Source of the DNA: VAZQ01 sp963739385
GTDB taxonomy: Bacteria; Pseudomonadota; Alphaproteobacteria; Rhizobiales; Xanthobacteraceae
DNA length: 64,000 nt
Direction of reading: 5' to 3'
Assembly: GCA_963739385.1 (NCBI GenBank)
Contig: CAVUAI010000053.1
Span: forward strand, 1-64,000
Shown here: positions 26,232 to 35,658 of the stretch, piece by piece
How positions within the stretch are numbered: position 1 is the first letter of the stretch
How the letters are laid out: each line of letters begins with the position of its first letter
Made by a program: the position numbers and the translations under genes
Notes under the pieces: generated by a model
The model's database searches: none
Told to the model about the DNA's origin: nothing
The model's input: only the letters and a program-made list of their open reading frames with translations

Positions 26232-27127
26232 CGTTCCGGCGCCGACGGATGCAAAAGCGCCGCGAGGTGTTCGACGCCGTCGACGATGCGCGGTCCGGGG
26301 ATGAGCAGCTCGGCGCGGCTGACCGCATACGCCCGCCGCGCCTTCACCGCGCGCATCTCGCTCCAACCCGGACGCGCGATCAACTCGTCGCGGTCGGCAG
26401 CGGAGCCGGCATAAAGCAACACGTCGGGATCGGCGTCGAGGATCGCCTCGGGCGATACCTGGGCGATGGGCCCGCGGCCCTCGAACGCAAAACGTCCGCC
26501 GGCAAGCTCGATGGCATCGCCGGTGTAGGTGCCGGATCGCGCCATCAGCAGGAGCCCATTGCCAAGCCGCCCGGTGATCATGACCGTGCGCGGCGGCTTG
26601 CGGTCCTTGACGCGCTGAACGATGCCGGCGAGGCGCGATTGCAGGCGTCCCGCCACCTCCTCACCGCGCTCCGGCACGCCCGCAGCCATCGCCAGCAGGC
26701 GGATGTTGGCGAAGATCTCCGGGACGGTTCGCTGCAACAGGACAAGGACGGGAACGCCGAGCCGCTGCATCGGATCGAGCAGCTGGCTCACGGCCTGCCG
26801 CGCCGGCGTGACGACGACGAGATCCGGCCGCACGCCCACCACCGCATCGATGGAGAAGCCGAGCCGGCCGCCGACCAGGGGCTTGCCCAGCACTTCGGGC
26901 GGATAGCGGGTATAGGCTTCGATGCCGACAATGCGGTCGGCCAGGCCGAGCGCCGCGACCATCTCGGTGTTGGACGCGAAGATCGTCACGATCCGCTGCG
27001 GCGGGGCAGGCAGTATCACGGCGCGCTCGAACGCGTCGCGCACGACGATGGGCCCGCCGGCCGCCGGACCGGCCGCGCCCAGGACGCAAGCGCACGCCAG
27101 CGCAGCCAGCGAGGCCCGTCTCCGCAT
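26228..27127 (-). CDS. btuF: Cobalamin-binding periplasmic protein BtuF
   Basis: A 299-residue periplasmic binding protein of the helical-backbone TroA/BtuF class. A signal peptide (MRRRASLAALACACVLG) ends near AAGGP, and the mature protein begins with RDAFERAVILPAPPQRIVTI, typical of the family. Later landmarks are GIEAYTRYPPEVL, RPDLVVV, ISPEAI-like VSPEAILDADPDVLL and RPGWSEMRAVKARRAYAV. The ATG at 27127 shares one base with the btuB stop. Its place between the TonB receptor and BtuC, under a cobalamin riboswitch, supports B12 delivery to the inner-membrane transporter. Confidence 0.87.
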   Translation of the reverse strand: MRRRASLAALACACVLGAAGPAAGGPIVVRDAFERAVILPAPPQRIVTIFASNTEMVAALGLADRIVGIEAYTRYPPEVLGKPLVGGRLGFSIDAVVGVRPDLVVVTPARQAVSQLLDPMQRLGVPVLVLLQRTVPEIFANIRLLAMAAGVPERGEEVAGRLQSRLAGIVQRVKDRKPPRTVMITGRLGNGLLLMARSGTYTGDAIELAGGRFAFEGRGPIAQVSPEAILDADPDVLLYAGSAADRDELIARPGWSEMRAVKARRAYAVSRAELLIPGPRIVDGVEHLAALLHPSAPER

Positions 27128-29379
27128 CACCAGCGTCCCTGCAATCCGACGATGAACTCCCGCCCCGGCATGGAATTGCCGCACGCGCCATTCTGGAAGA
27201 CGGGGTTCGCAATGCACGGGACCTGGTCGAGCGCGATGAAGATCGGATGCTGGTTGATGTCGAAGATGTTGTTGACTGCCCCGAACAGGGTAATCCCCTT
27301 GGCGATACTTACCTCGTACCGGGTGTACCACACCCAGAACGGATCTTTGCGGAAGGCGGTGACGTTGACCAGCTGGCCTGGAATCAGAAGCCGTTCCTCG
27401 GTGTTGTACCACATCGGCCCGCGCAGCAATCCGCGGATCTCCAGATTCCAGTCGCGCCACGGCTGGCCGGTGCCATACTCGCCGAAGCGGGTTCCGATCA
27501 TGCCTTCGTACTCGTAGACACGCGTCGGATTGAACGTGCCCGCGGCCAGCGGCGCGCCTCTGTCGACCATGTGGAAATTGTAATAGGCGTTGCTGAAGGT
27601 GGTCCAGCGCCAGTTGCCGCCCCGAATCGCGAACAGCCTGAGCATGTCGAGCTGTGCCTGCAGCTCGATCCCCTGCAGCATGATCTCGCCTGGATTGTTG
27701 ACGGTGTCGGAGATCGTCACCGCGCTGGAGGAACTGCGAACCGCAGTGGTGATGCGGTCGAGGATCCGGTTCTGGAACAGGGCGGCGTCGAGCTGCATGG
27801 CGCTCCATGCGACGGTCGCGCCCACTTCGACCTGCTTGCTCGTTTCCGGGCTCAGGGCCGGATTTCCGAACGTGACATTGCCGGTGAACGCGGTGGTGAA
27901 ACTAGCTCCGAGCTCGGTGGCGGTCGGCGCTCGAAAGCCGGATGATGCGCCGGCCCGGAAGGTGAGCCAGTTCAGTGCCTGGTACGAGGAGCCGACCGCA
28001 TAGGTGGTGGCCTTGTAATGCTTGGTCCCCGGGATCAGCGTGGGGGCGAACGGGGTCGGGTCGAGCGTCGTGGCGCCGTAGGTCCTGCGCATGCCGCCGC
28101 GCAGCGTAAGCCGGTCGTCGAGCAGCGTCTGCACATCCTCGAAGTAGAACGCATCGACGCCCTCGTTCTGATTGTTGTCGGTGGGCGCGAGCTGCGGCAC
28201 GATCGCGTTGTTGAGGCCGAGGCGATCGCGCGTCGAGCGCAGCCAGCTGTGCTCCGCATCCCAGCCCAGCAACAGCTCATTGCTGGGGAAAAGATTGACG
28301 CGCGGCTGCAGGCGCGTGCCGACGATGTCGAGATTGCGCTTGTTGCGATCGAGCGACGTGCGCGGGTTTATGGCCGCGCTCAGGGGGGAAGGGTTATTGA
28401 GATCGTCGACGTCGTTGACGCCGTAGACCTGGAAGAACCAGCTCAGCCGCTCGGTGGGAGCGGCGCCAGTCAGGCTGGCGTCGAACGAGCTGTTGTAGCG
28501 GTTGTCGGACGCAAAGATGTTCGCGCCCGAGCCGCGAAAGCCGGTATCGAACACGCCGTCGGTACGGATATTGAAGTCGACCCGGTTGTTCTCGTCGATC
28601 TGGTAGCCGAGCGACGTCGCACCGGAACGCCGGGTCCACGCCGTGTTCTTCTCGCCGCCGCCGCCACCGCCGATGTGAAAGTCGTCGCGCTTGCCGCCAT
28701 AGGCGCCCGCGTACCAGTCGAAGCCCTTGTAGACCCCGCCGTTCTGGGCCTTGCCCTGCTCGAGGCCCCACGATCCGCCGCTGCCCTCCACGAAGGTGCC
28801 CGGCGCGGTGCGGCCGGTCTTGATGATGATATTGATCACGCCGCCCATGTTCTGGCTGCCGTAGATGACCGAGGACGGCCCGCGGATGATCTCGATCCGA
28901 TCGATATCGGCGAGCGAGAGCTTGGAGAGGTTGGCGGTGCCGGCGCGGTGACCGTTGATCAGCACGAGCACCTGGCTCTTGAAATCGCGCCCCTGGCCGT
29001 CGGTGGCCGCGCCGCGGATGTTGATCGAGGTCTGGCCGGGCGTCCATTCGCTCATGAAGCCGACCGCATTCTGCGCCAGCAGCTCGGTCACCGACTTCGC
29101 CGTCGAGCGCTCGATCTCGGAGCTCTCGATGATCTGCACCGGGCCGACCACGTTGGCGCCGGCGCGCCCACCCGAGGGTGGGGCCGGGGTCACCGCCGGG
29201 GAATCCGCCGCGACAAGGTCGCGTCCGATGACCTGGACCGTGCCGGTCACACGCTTGCGCGGCTCGGGCCGTCCGCCCGGGGTGATGACGACCTCACCCA
29301 GAGAGACCTGTGCGGCTGCCGGCGCGAGCCAGGCCGCGCTGGAAAAAAACGCCGCACCGATTGCGACCGAACGCATCAT
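27127..29379 (-). CDS. btuB: TonB-dependent outer-membrane receptor, BtuB-like
   Basis: A 750-residue outer-membrane receptor. A signal peptide ends near APAAAQ, the plug domain (about 60-200) includes VTELLAQNAVGF, SINIRGAATDG, IEIIRGPSSVIYG and MGGVINIII, and the remainder is a beta-barrel with the terminal FIVGLQGRW ending in the aromatic residue needed for insertion. The start is one of ATG 29379 or 29376, or GTG 29391, which has a better GAGGGGG site and overlaps the upstream stop. The operon context with a B12 riboswitch points to cobalamin. A poly-Gly GGGGGGE run lies in the barrel. The family is intact and full length. Confidence 0.87.
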   Translation of the reverse strand: MMRSVAIGAAFFSSAAWLAPAAAQVSLGEVVITPGGRPEPRKRVTGTVQVIGRDLVAADSPAVTPAPPSGGRAGANVVGPVQIIESSEIERSTAKSVTELLAQNAVGFMSEWTPGQTSINIRGAATDGQGRDFKSQVLVLINGHRAGTANLSKLSLADIDRIEIIRGPSSVIYGSQNMGGVINIIIKTGRTAPGTFVEGSGGSWGLEQGKAQNGGVYKGFDWYAGAYGGKRDDFHIGGGGGGEKNTAWTRRSGATSLGYQIDENNRVDFNIRTDGVFDTGFRGSGANIFASDNRYNSSFDASLTGAAPTERLSWFFQVYGVNDVDDLNNPSPLSAAINPRTSLDRNKRNLDIVGTRLQPRVNLFPSNELLLGWDAEHSWLRSTRDRLGLNNAIVPQLAPTDNNQNEGVDAFYFEDVQTLLDDRLTLRGGMRRTYGATTLDPTPFAPTLIPGTKHYKATTYAVGSSYQALNWLTFRAGASSGFRAPTATELGASFTTAFTGNVTFGNPALSPETSKQVEVGATVAWSAMQLDAALFQNRILDRITTAVRSSSSAVTISDTVNNPGEIMLQGIELQAQLDMLRLFAIRGGNWRWTTFSNAYYNFHMVDRGAPLAAGTFNPTRVYEYEGMIGTRFGEYGTGQPWRDWNLEIRGLLRGPMWYNTEERLLIPGQLVNVTAFRKDPFWVWYTRYEVSIAKGITLFGAVNNIFDINQHPIFIALDQVPCIANPVFQNGACGNSMPGREFIVGLQGRW

Positions 29380-29383
29380 CGAC

Positions 29384-30202
29384 CTATTCACCGACGCCCC
29401 CTCTGGCATGTGTCCACACGAGAACCGCGGACGTCCGCGGAATATCGAGCCGGTATCCGCCGGCATCGGGTCGTGCCTGGCGCGCAAGATGGGCCGCCAT
29501 GTCCGGACGACGGCTGTCCGGCCATCCCAGCCGGCCGGCGAGATAGCTTGCGAGCTCGTCGATATCGGCGACGATGCCCGAGAAGGTCCATTCGACCGCC
29601 GTAATCGCGTGCGGCCGCGCCGGCGGGGCAAGACCACGCAGAACGACATCCACGCCCGGGGTCTCATCCTCGCCGTGCCACGCGGCCGGAAGGCAGCCGG
29701 CGAAGCACATGCCGCGCGGTCCGTGCTGCGCCGGCACCACCCACACCACCGTGCGCCGCGCCCAGGCGAGACAGCGCGCTAGAAATGGGTTCGGCTCCTG
29801 CAGTGGCGCCGCGATATTGGCGGCCAGGACAGTGTCATGTTCGCCGCCAGGAACCTGCGCCTCCTCCCAGCCGCTGGCGATTATTCGGGGTGGATCGTGC
29901 AGGTGTGCAAGTCGCACGCGCATGTTGGGCGAGGGCTCGATGGCGGTCCATCGGCCGTTTGGCGTGCGTAACGCCGATCCGAGCTGGCCGCCGCCGGCGC
30001 CGACATCGAGCAGCTCGCCGATGTCCTGCACGCACTCGCGGATGAGCGGGGCCACGCTTGCAACATAGTCGGAGGCGTCAACGGCCGCGGCGTAGAGCTC
30101 GATCGGATCGATCGCTTCCGACGCACGTTCGATGCCGGGCTTCGGCTTGGATACGGCGCCCGGCGTGGATCGAGCGGAAGGACGAATAGCGCGGATGGTC
30201 AC
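29384..30202 (-). CDS. SAM-dependent methyltransferase-like protein in the B12 operon
   Basis: A 272-residue class I methyltransferase-like protein. The SAM-binding motif I is LLDVGAGGGQLG, followed by an acidic TAIEPSP motif II region and DTVLAANIAAPLQ. It starts at GTG 30202 with an AGGTG site, 126 bases after the cobalamin riboswitch, and ends inside the start region of the TonB receptor, so it is the first gene of the uptake operon. A role in modifying or handling imported corrinoids is a guess from context; the sequence itself shows only the fold. It lacks a signal peptide and should be cytoplasmic. Confidence 0.78.
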   Translation of the reverse strand: MTIRAIRPSARSTPGAVSKPKPGIERASEAIDPIELYAAAVDASDYVASVAPLIRECVQDIGELLDVGAGGGQLGSALRTPNGRWTAIEPSPNMRVRLAHLHDPPRIIASGWEEAQVPGGEHDTVLAANIAAPLQEPNPFLARCLAWARRTVVWVVPAQHGPRGMCFAGCLPAAWHGEDETPGVDVVLRGLAPPARPHAITAVEWTFSGIVADIDELASYLAGRLGWPDSRRPDMAAHLARQARPDAGGYRLDIPRTSAVLVWTHARGGVGE

Positions 30203-30327
30203 GACGACACCTGCGGCAACGACGCCGTCACCGCGAACTGCCGCCGTCCGTCCCTTACCGCAAGGCGGTTCGGTGCGACCGGTCTGGCAACATCAGGACA
30301 CCCCGCCTGCTGCGCCCGCGCGTGACT

Positions 30328-30512
30328 CCTGTGGTGGCAGGTCTCCTGGCTCGCGGGTCGTCGCCTCCGACCACCTTCCCAAGAACGCGAACGTTCCCAG
30401 TGGTGCTGACTGGCCGGAGACTCGCCGCTTACAGTTGCGGGGGCAGCCGCGGCTTTGTGCTAGATGCACGTACCGCGTTCCCTTTCTCATCCCTTGCGGG
30501 AACCACCGTCGT
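30328..30512 (-). promoter_or_regulatory. Adenosylcobalamin riboswitch
   Basis: On the minus strand the canonical elements occur in order: GGTTCCC at the 5' side, AGAAAGGGAACGCGGT, CCCCCGCAACTGTAAGCGG, ACTGGGAA, TTGGGAAGG and the B12 box AGCCAGGAGACCTGCC (30336-30351). A GGTGG near 30505 can pair with CCACC near 30333 to close P1. It precedes the methyltransferase-btuBFCD operon and should shut it down when cobalamin is plentiful. The rest of the 427-base gap is a 125-base leader on one side and about 117 bases with nothing recognisable on the other. Confidence 0.93.
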
Positions 30513-30629
30513 GATCCTGACACTCGAACTCGGCGAGGGTCAACACCAAGTCGGCTGCCAGCGCCGTCGCGCGCGATTCAATTTTTACACTGTTGCAGCA
30601 TTCACACTATTTGTGCGCCTGCGGTGCGG

Positions 30630-31535
30630 TCACGTGGGATCCGTTCCAAGCTCGCGTGCCGCAAAGAACGCGCGTAGCTCGCGCCAGGTCTCGTCCGGCG
30701 CTTCCTCCGAAAGATAATGCCCGCACGGAAGCGCCTTGCCGTCGCGTATGTCCGAAGCATAGCGCGGCCATATCTCCATCGATTTGTGGTTGCGGCCGAC
30801 CCCACCGGTCGCCCCCCACAACAGCAGCAGCGGGCAGTCGATCTTGCGACCCGCGGCGAAATCCTCCGTATCCATGGCGAGATCGACGCCGTGGGTGGCG
30901 CGGTAGTCCTCGCACATCGCGTGGATGGTCGCGGGGTCGCGGAAGCAGCGCTTGTATTCCGCCAGCGCCTCCGGGTCGAAGAAGCTCAGCCCCTTCGGGG
31001 TCTTGGCCAGCTTCTTCTCGATGAAATAGTCGGGATCGGCGCCCATCAGCCGCTCGGGAAAGTCATATGGCTGGATCATGAAGAACCAGTGCCACGAGAA
31101 CGTGCCCCACTGCCGCGTGACGTTATTGAGCAGATGATGCTGCGGGATGATGTCGAGGATGGCGGCGCGCACGACCTTGTTGGGATGATCGAGGCACATG
31201 CGGTGGAGCACGCGCGCGCCGCGATCGTGGCCGGCGGCGTAGAAGCGATCGAAACCGAGCGCCGCCATGACCTCGACCTGATCCTGCGCCATGGCGCGGA
31301 AGGAATAGCCGCTATGGTCCGCGCCGCCCGGCGGCTTTTCCGAATCGCCGTAACCGCGCAGGTCCGTAGCAACGACAGTGAATTCTTCCGCCAGCCGCGG
31401 CGCGATCTTGAGCCACGACAGATGCGAGAACGGGTTGCCGTGCATGAGCAGAAGCGGCGGCCCGTTGCCGCCGCGCACGGTGACGATGCGCGCACCGCTG
31501 GTCTTGACGTCGCTGCGGCTGAAGCCCGGCATCAT
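30630..31535 (-). CDS. Alpha/beta hydrolase, haloacetate (fluoroacetate) dehalogenase-like
   Basis: A 301-residue cytoplasmic alpha/beta hydrolase. The nucleophile is Asp104 in GHDRGAR, with Arg105 and Arg108 that bind the carboxylate in fluoroacetate dehalogenases; Asp128 (LDIIP) is the acid and His273 (CGHYLSEEAPDET) the base. His149-Trp150 match the halide-binding pair and Tyr211 a further halide contact. With this set the best guess is hydrolytic dehalogenation of haloacetates; epoxide hydrolase-type chemistry is the alternative. It is followed by no partner gene and lies 15 bases downstream of a TctC-type binding-protein gene, so the pair may be an operon for uptake and use of a small organic acid. 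Confidence 0.82.
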   Translation of the reverse strand: MMPGFSRSDVKTSGARIVTVRGGNGPPLLLMHGNPFSHLSWLKIAPRLAEEFTVVATDLRGYGDSEKPPGGADHSGYSFRAMAQDQVEVMAALGFDRFYAAGHDRGARVLHRMCLDHPNKVVRAAILDIIPQHHLLNNVTRQWGTFSWHWFFMIQPYDFPERLMGADPDYFIEKKLAKTPKGLSFFDPEALAEYKRCFRDPATIHAMCEDYRATHGVDLAMDTEDFAAGRKIDCPLLLLWGATGGVGRNHKSMEIWPRYASDIRDGKALPCGHYLSEEAPDETWRELRAFFAARELGTDPT

Positions 31536-31550
31536 GGGGGCACGAGGCCG

Positions 31551-32558
31551 TTATTTGTTGGCGATGCCGGCGGCCTTGGCGAGCGCCACGGCGATCGGCG
31601 CCTCCCGCGCGATGCGGGCATCGAAGTCTTCCGGCTTCATCACCATGTCCTCGACGCCGAGCTTGGCGAGCTTTTCCTTCACGGAGGGATCCGCGAGTCC
31701 CTTCGCCGTTTCCTGGTGCATGCGGGCGACGATGTCGCGCGGCGTCTTCTTCGGCACAACCATGCCGATCCAGAAATCGAAATCGGAATCCGGGAAGCCC
31801 GCCTCGATGGTGGTGGGCACGTCCGGCAGCGCGGAGGCGCGCTTGGAGCTGCTTACCGCGAGCGCCAGCAGCTTGCCGTCGCGGATGAACGGAAGCGCCG
31901 GCGTGATCGGACAGAAATAGAAGTCGACCCGCCCGGTGAGCACTTCCGTGAGTGCCTCGGGCGCGCCCTTGAACGGCACGAGCTGACCTTCGAACTGCGC
32001 CGCGAGACGGAAACGCTCCGTGGTCAGATGGGGCGGCGTGCCGATGCCGGCGGCGGCATAGTTGATCGTTCCCGGCTTGGCCTTGGCCGCAGCGACCAGT
32101 TCCTTGAGCGTCTTGATGTTCTTGTCGGGGGAGATCACCAGCACGAGTGGAACGTTGCCGAGCGGCGTGATCCCCGCAAAGTCCTGCACCGGGTCATACG
32201 GCATGCTCTGGATCGCCGGCGCCGTCACCAGCGCGTTGGAATGCACCAAGATCGTGTGGCCGTCGGGATCGGCCTTGGCGACGGCGCTCACTCCCATCGC
32301 CCCGCCGCCGCCCGGCCGATTCTCGATGATGAAAGTCTGGCCGACCTTCGTCGACACATGCTCGAACAACGCTCTCGGCAACAGATCGGTGGCGCTTCCC
32401 GGTGAGAACGGCACGATGACCTGCACGCGCTTGGTCGGCCATGCCTGGCCGGACGACGTCTGCGCCATGAGCGGCGCAGCGGCAATGACCGCCAAACCGA
32501 AGCCCAATGAAGCAATGACCGCGAGCACGGCTGATCCGCGCGCCTTCCACCTGCACAT
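31551..32558 (-). CDS. Tripartite tricarboxylate transporter (TctC/Bug) binding protein
   Basis: A 335-residue periplasmic binding protein of the Bug/TctC family. The ATG at 32558 has a GGAGG site at good spacing. A signal peptide ends near LMAQTSS, then come WPTKRVQVIVPFSPGSATD, ENRPGGGGAMG, INYAAAGIGTPPH, VPFKGAPEALTEVLTGRVDF and DVPTTIEAGFP, all standard. No tctA or tctB membrane genes are present, as is common for these expanded families. The ligand, usually a small carboxylate or aromatic acid, cannot be named. It is upstream of the dehalogenase-like gene on the same strand, 15 bases away, and may bind that enzyme's substrate. Confidence 0.9.
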   Translation of the reverse strand: MCRWKARGSAVLAVIASLGFGLAVIAAAPLMAQTSSGQAWPTKRVQVIVPFSPGSATDLLPRALFEHVSTKVGQTFIIENRPGGGGAMGVSAVAKADPDGHTILVHSNALVTAPAIQSMPYDPVQDFAGITPLGNVPLVLVISPDKNIKTLKELVAAAKAKPGTINYAAAGIGTPPHLTTERFRLAAQFEGQLVPFKGAPEALTEVLTGRVDFYFCPITPALPFIRDGKLLALAVSSSKRASALPDVPTTIEAGFPDSDFDFWIGMVVPKKTPRDIVARMHQETAKGLADPSVKEKLAKLGVEDMVMKPEDFDARIAREAPIAVALAKAAGIANK

Positions 32559-32747
32559 GGTTTGTCCTCCCTCGCCGGCCGGCATGCGAGGGCGTCGACC
32601 GGCAGGCGCACGAAGCCTAGCCGATCGTTTTTGAGGTCACCATCGGGAAAGGGGTGGTTGCGGCAATTCTGCTTGTGACGCGGCGTCGCGTCGTCCCGCC
32701 CGTTTGCGCTGCCGTGCCCAAGCGAAGCCGACCGCGCGGAAAGACGG

Positions 32748-34169
32748 CTAGCGGCCCAGCACGATGAACTCGGTATAGCGGCCGGTCTCGCGGCCGAGCC
32801 CCTCGTCCGAAACGACCAGCGACGAGCCGGGAATCAAGAGTTCGCCGATGCGGTCGATTGCTTCCTGCGGCAGGTGGATACGGTCGAGCGCCTGCGCCGC
32901 CGTCGAGGGAGCCTTAACCGCCGGGACCTGGACGACCGGCCGCGGCAATTCTTTTCCTTTCCTTCGGACCCTTGCGTCGTCGACGGGCAGCGAGCCGTCG
33001 GTCGGAAAGGTAATGAGATTCCACCGCATGCCCGCGCCGTCGTCGGTCACCGCCATGGCGGTGAACACATGAGTTCCGAGCGGACGATCCGGCTGGTCGA
33101 TCACGACCGGCATATCGAACAGTGGGATGAAGCCTTGACGTACGAAGAGCCGGTTTTCCTTGCGGCTGACGAACACGGCGACCTGACCCGAGCGCTTGAC
33201 CGGCTGGTCTGCCGATTTCATCCGCGGCGCGAGCGGCTTGGCCGGGTCGGCAGCGGGCGCAGGCTTGTCGAGGTCGTTGGCGGCCGGCTCGCCGGACGAC
33301 GGCGTCTCGACTGTGTTGCGCTGATCCGGTGCACCGTCGAGCTCAGAGGATTGCAGCGCGCGCGCAGGCTGCTCCACCGCCGTTGCGTCGCCGGCCGCAT
33401 TGGGCGTCGCCGCCTGTGCCACCGCAATGAACCGGCCTTCGCCCCTGCCGTCGGTCGGGAGATTCATCGCGACCTCGGCCGGCTTGGCCTTCGGCACGAA
33501 CAGCTTGGGATGCGCGAACGCAACCGGCGCGAGGTCGGGATACGCGACGACCACGCGCACGCCGAGCTTCGTGACCGGCCACAGTTTGCGGGCGAAATCA
33601 TGCGACATGCGAATGCAGCCGTGCGAGGCCGGGTAGCCGGGAAGCACGCCCTCGTGCAGCGCGACTCCTGACCAGGTAATGCGCTGCATGAAAGGCATGG
33701 GCGCGTTGCTGTAGAGATTGGAATGGTGATAACGGTCCTTCTCGATGATGCTGAAGATACCGGTCGGCGTGGGATGGCCCGGTACGCCGGTCGAGACCGG
33801 CCCCTGAGCGACCTGCGTGCCATTGCTGAATAACGTCACCTTTTGGTGGTCGATCGAAACGACGATCTGCAACAGCCCCTTGGACAGGTCGCCGAAACCC
33901 TGCTCCTTTGCCGGTTGCGGAGCGACGGCCTCTCGTCGCGACGTCGCCGACCTGGACTTGCGGCTCGCACTGCCCGCGCGCGGGGCGTACCAGCCGTCGT
34001 TCCAACCGTAGCCGTAGCCATATGGATACCCGTAGCCGCGCGGAGCGGCGTCCACCGGTATCGCCAAACCGGCGAGCGCGGACAACGCGACGCCGGCCGC
34101 CAGAGCCGCACGCAAATTCCCCAGCCGATTTGCGGATAGACGAGACCCCTTCTTCACCAATAGCGGCAA
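32748..34169 (-). CDS. L,D-transpeptidase (YkuD) with a C-terminal extension
   Basis: A 473-residue exported protein. A signal-anchor (about 20-40) precedes a Gly/Tyr-rich GYGYPYGYGYGW segment, then a YkuD catalytic domain (about 100-215) with His172 and the SHGCIRM motif carrying Cys185. These enzymes form 3-3 crosslinks in peptidoglycan or attach proteins to it. A Pro/Ala-rich linker follows, then a second region (about 325-470) with GQVAVFVSRKENRLFVRQG, which resembles the start of another YkuD-type fold but has no catalytic Cys motif. The start is TTG 34169, with a GGGAGCG site; GTG 34154 is possible. It is divergent from the cyclodeaminase-like gene across 360 bases in which I see nothing recognisable. 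Confidence 0.87.
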   Translation of the reverse strand: MPLLVKKGSRLSANRLGNLRAALAAGVALSALAGLAIPVDAAPRGYGYPYGYGYGWNDGWYAPRAGSASRKSRSATSRREAVAPQPAKEQGFGDLSKGLLQIVVSIDHQKVTLFSNGTQVAQGPVSTGVPGHPTPTGIFSIIEKDRYHHSNLYSNAPMPFMQRITWSGVALHEGVLPGYPASHGCIRMSHDFARKLWPVTKLGVRVVVAYPDLAPVAFAHPKLFVPKAKPAEVAMNLPTDGRGEGRFIAVAQAATPNAAGDATAVEQPARALQSSELDGAPDQRNTVETPSSGEPAANDLDKPAPAADPAKPLAPRMKSADQPVKRSGQVAVFVSRKENRLFVRQGFIPLFDMPVVIDQPDRPLGTHVFTAMAVTDDGAGMRWNLITFPTDGSLPVDDARVRRKGKELPRPVVQVPAVKAPSTAAQALDRIHLPQEAIDRIGELLIPGSSLVVSDEGLGRETGRYTEFIVLGR

Positions 34170-34529
34170 GATACGCTCCCGACAATTTCAGCACTGATTC
34201 CCGTTACACCATAAACGTCGCCGGATCGCAAAGGCGATCAACTTGTCGAGACCGGGATACGCAGCATCGGTACTGTAGCGACTCGGTAAACAAATTAGCC
34301 ACGGCCGTGCCACCCGGTCTTACATTGTCACCAACGAGACTGTCGTCAACGCTCGAGCGCGCGGGCAGTTTCGTCGAACGGTTCATCGACGTCGATTTTT
34401 CGCGGCAGAAGGTTCTGCTGCCAGGAAATTGGATGATCGTCCGCAAAGCCGGGCGGTACGCCTCGACCCACGGCCCTTCCCCTCCGGGCATTCTGCTATG
34501 TTGGCGCGCCAGTCCGAGAGGCAGCAGCG

Positions 34530-35603
34530 ATGACATTGATCTTGTCGAATGACGACGTCGAGAAGTTACTGCCGATGAACGAATGCATCGCGGTAATGGA
34601 AGAAGCGTATGTCGAATTGGCGGAAGGACGTGGCGTGTCGCGCCGGCGCTCCGACTGCTTCACACCGACCTCGCGGGCGGACGCGCTCTACAGCCTCAAA
34701 TCCATGGACGGCGTGATCCCTAAGCTCGGCGTCGGCGCCGTGCGCATCAATTCCGATATCATCACCTGGCCCAGGCGCGGCAGCAATCTGCGCCGGGAAA
34801 AGGTCCCGGCGGCGCCTAACGGCCGCTATGTCGGATTGGTGCTGCTGTTCTCGGTGGAGACCGGCGAACCGCTCGCGATCCTGCCCGATGGCGTCATGCA
34901 GCGGATGCGCGTGGGCGCGGCCAATGGGCTCGGCATCAAATACCTGGCGCGCGCGAACGCCAAGACGGTTGGCATCCTCGGTTCAGGCTGGCAAGCGGGC
35001 GCGCAGGTCATGGCGGCGTGCGCCGTGCGCGACATCGCGACCATTCGCTGCTTCAGTCCCAACCCGCAAAACTGCCGCGCCTTTGCGGCGTCGATGACTG
35101 CACTCGTCGGGGTCGAGGTCGAACCCGTCGCCGACCCACAGACAGCAGTTGCAGGCGCCGACATTGCCATGTGTGCCACGAATTCCATCGACCACATTTT
35201 TTTCGCGCGCTGGATCGAGCCCGGAATGCACGTGAGCTCCATCAAACGGCCGGAAGTCGAAGTGGCGGCGATGAAGCGCGCCGAGCGCGTGGTCATCCAT
35301 TGGAACGATCCGGCGCCCCTCCACGTCGCGGCGAAGGGCGTCGTCATCGAGGAAAGGGTCGAGGGCCGCGGGTGGCAGCTCGCAGACGAGATCGATTTCG
35401 AAAAGCTCCCCACGTTGCCGGAGCTCGTCGCGGGCCGGGTCGAGGGCCGCCGATCGCAGGCCGACGTCACCTGCTTCATCAATAATATCGGGCTCGGCTA
35501 TCAATTCGCGGCCGCGGGGGCGCTTGTCTATCGCAAGGCGAAGGAAGGCGGCATCGGGCGCGAAGTCCCCACCGACTGGTTCACAGAGGATGTCCATCCC
35601 TGA
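34530..35603 (+). CDS. Ornithine cyclodeaminase/mu-crystallin family protein
   Basis: A 357-residue cytoplasmic NAD(P)-dependent protein of the OCD/mu-crystallin family. The N-terminal half has the LSNDDVEKLLPM opening and YSLKSMDGVIPKLGVGAVRINSD; the nucleotide-binding glycine motif is GILGSGWQAGAQ (about 148-159). Members include ornithine cyclodeaminase, alanine dehydrogenase and ketimine reductase, and this sequence does not decide among them. The middle region RRGSNLRREKVP recalls the subgroup often found with amino-acid or opine uptake genes. No such transporter is next to it. It appears to be a single-gene transcription unit. Confidence 0.85.
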   Translation: MTLILSNDDVEKLLPMNECIAVMEEAYVELAEGRGVSRRRSDCFTPTSRADALYSLKSMDGVIPKLGVGAVRINSDIITWPRRGSNLRREKVPAAPNGRYVGLVLLFSVETGEPLAILPDGVMQRMRVGAANGLGIKYLARANAKTVGILGSGWQAGAQVMAACAVRDIATIRCFSPNPQNCRAFAASMTALVGVEVEPVADPQTAVAGADIAMCATNSIDHIFFARWIEPGMHVSSIKRPEVEVAAMKRAERVVIHWNDPAPLHVAAKGVVIEERVEGRGWQLADEIDFEKLPTLPELVAGRVEGRRSQADVTCFINNIGLGYQFAAAGALVYRKAKEGGIGREVPTDWFTEDVHP

Positions 35604-35658
35604 GCCGGGAGCGATGCGGCCGCAGTCCCCATTCCTGGGCCGGCTGCGAACGGCGCAT

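Noticed and set aside
27127..29379. Siderophore or heme uptake as the role of the TonB-ABC operon
   Set aside because: A clear cobalamin riboswitch heads the operon; no Fur box or heme-specific gene is visible.
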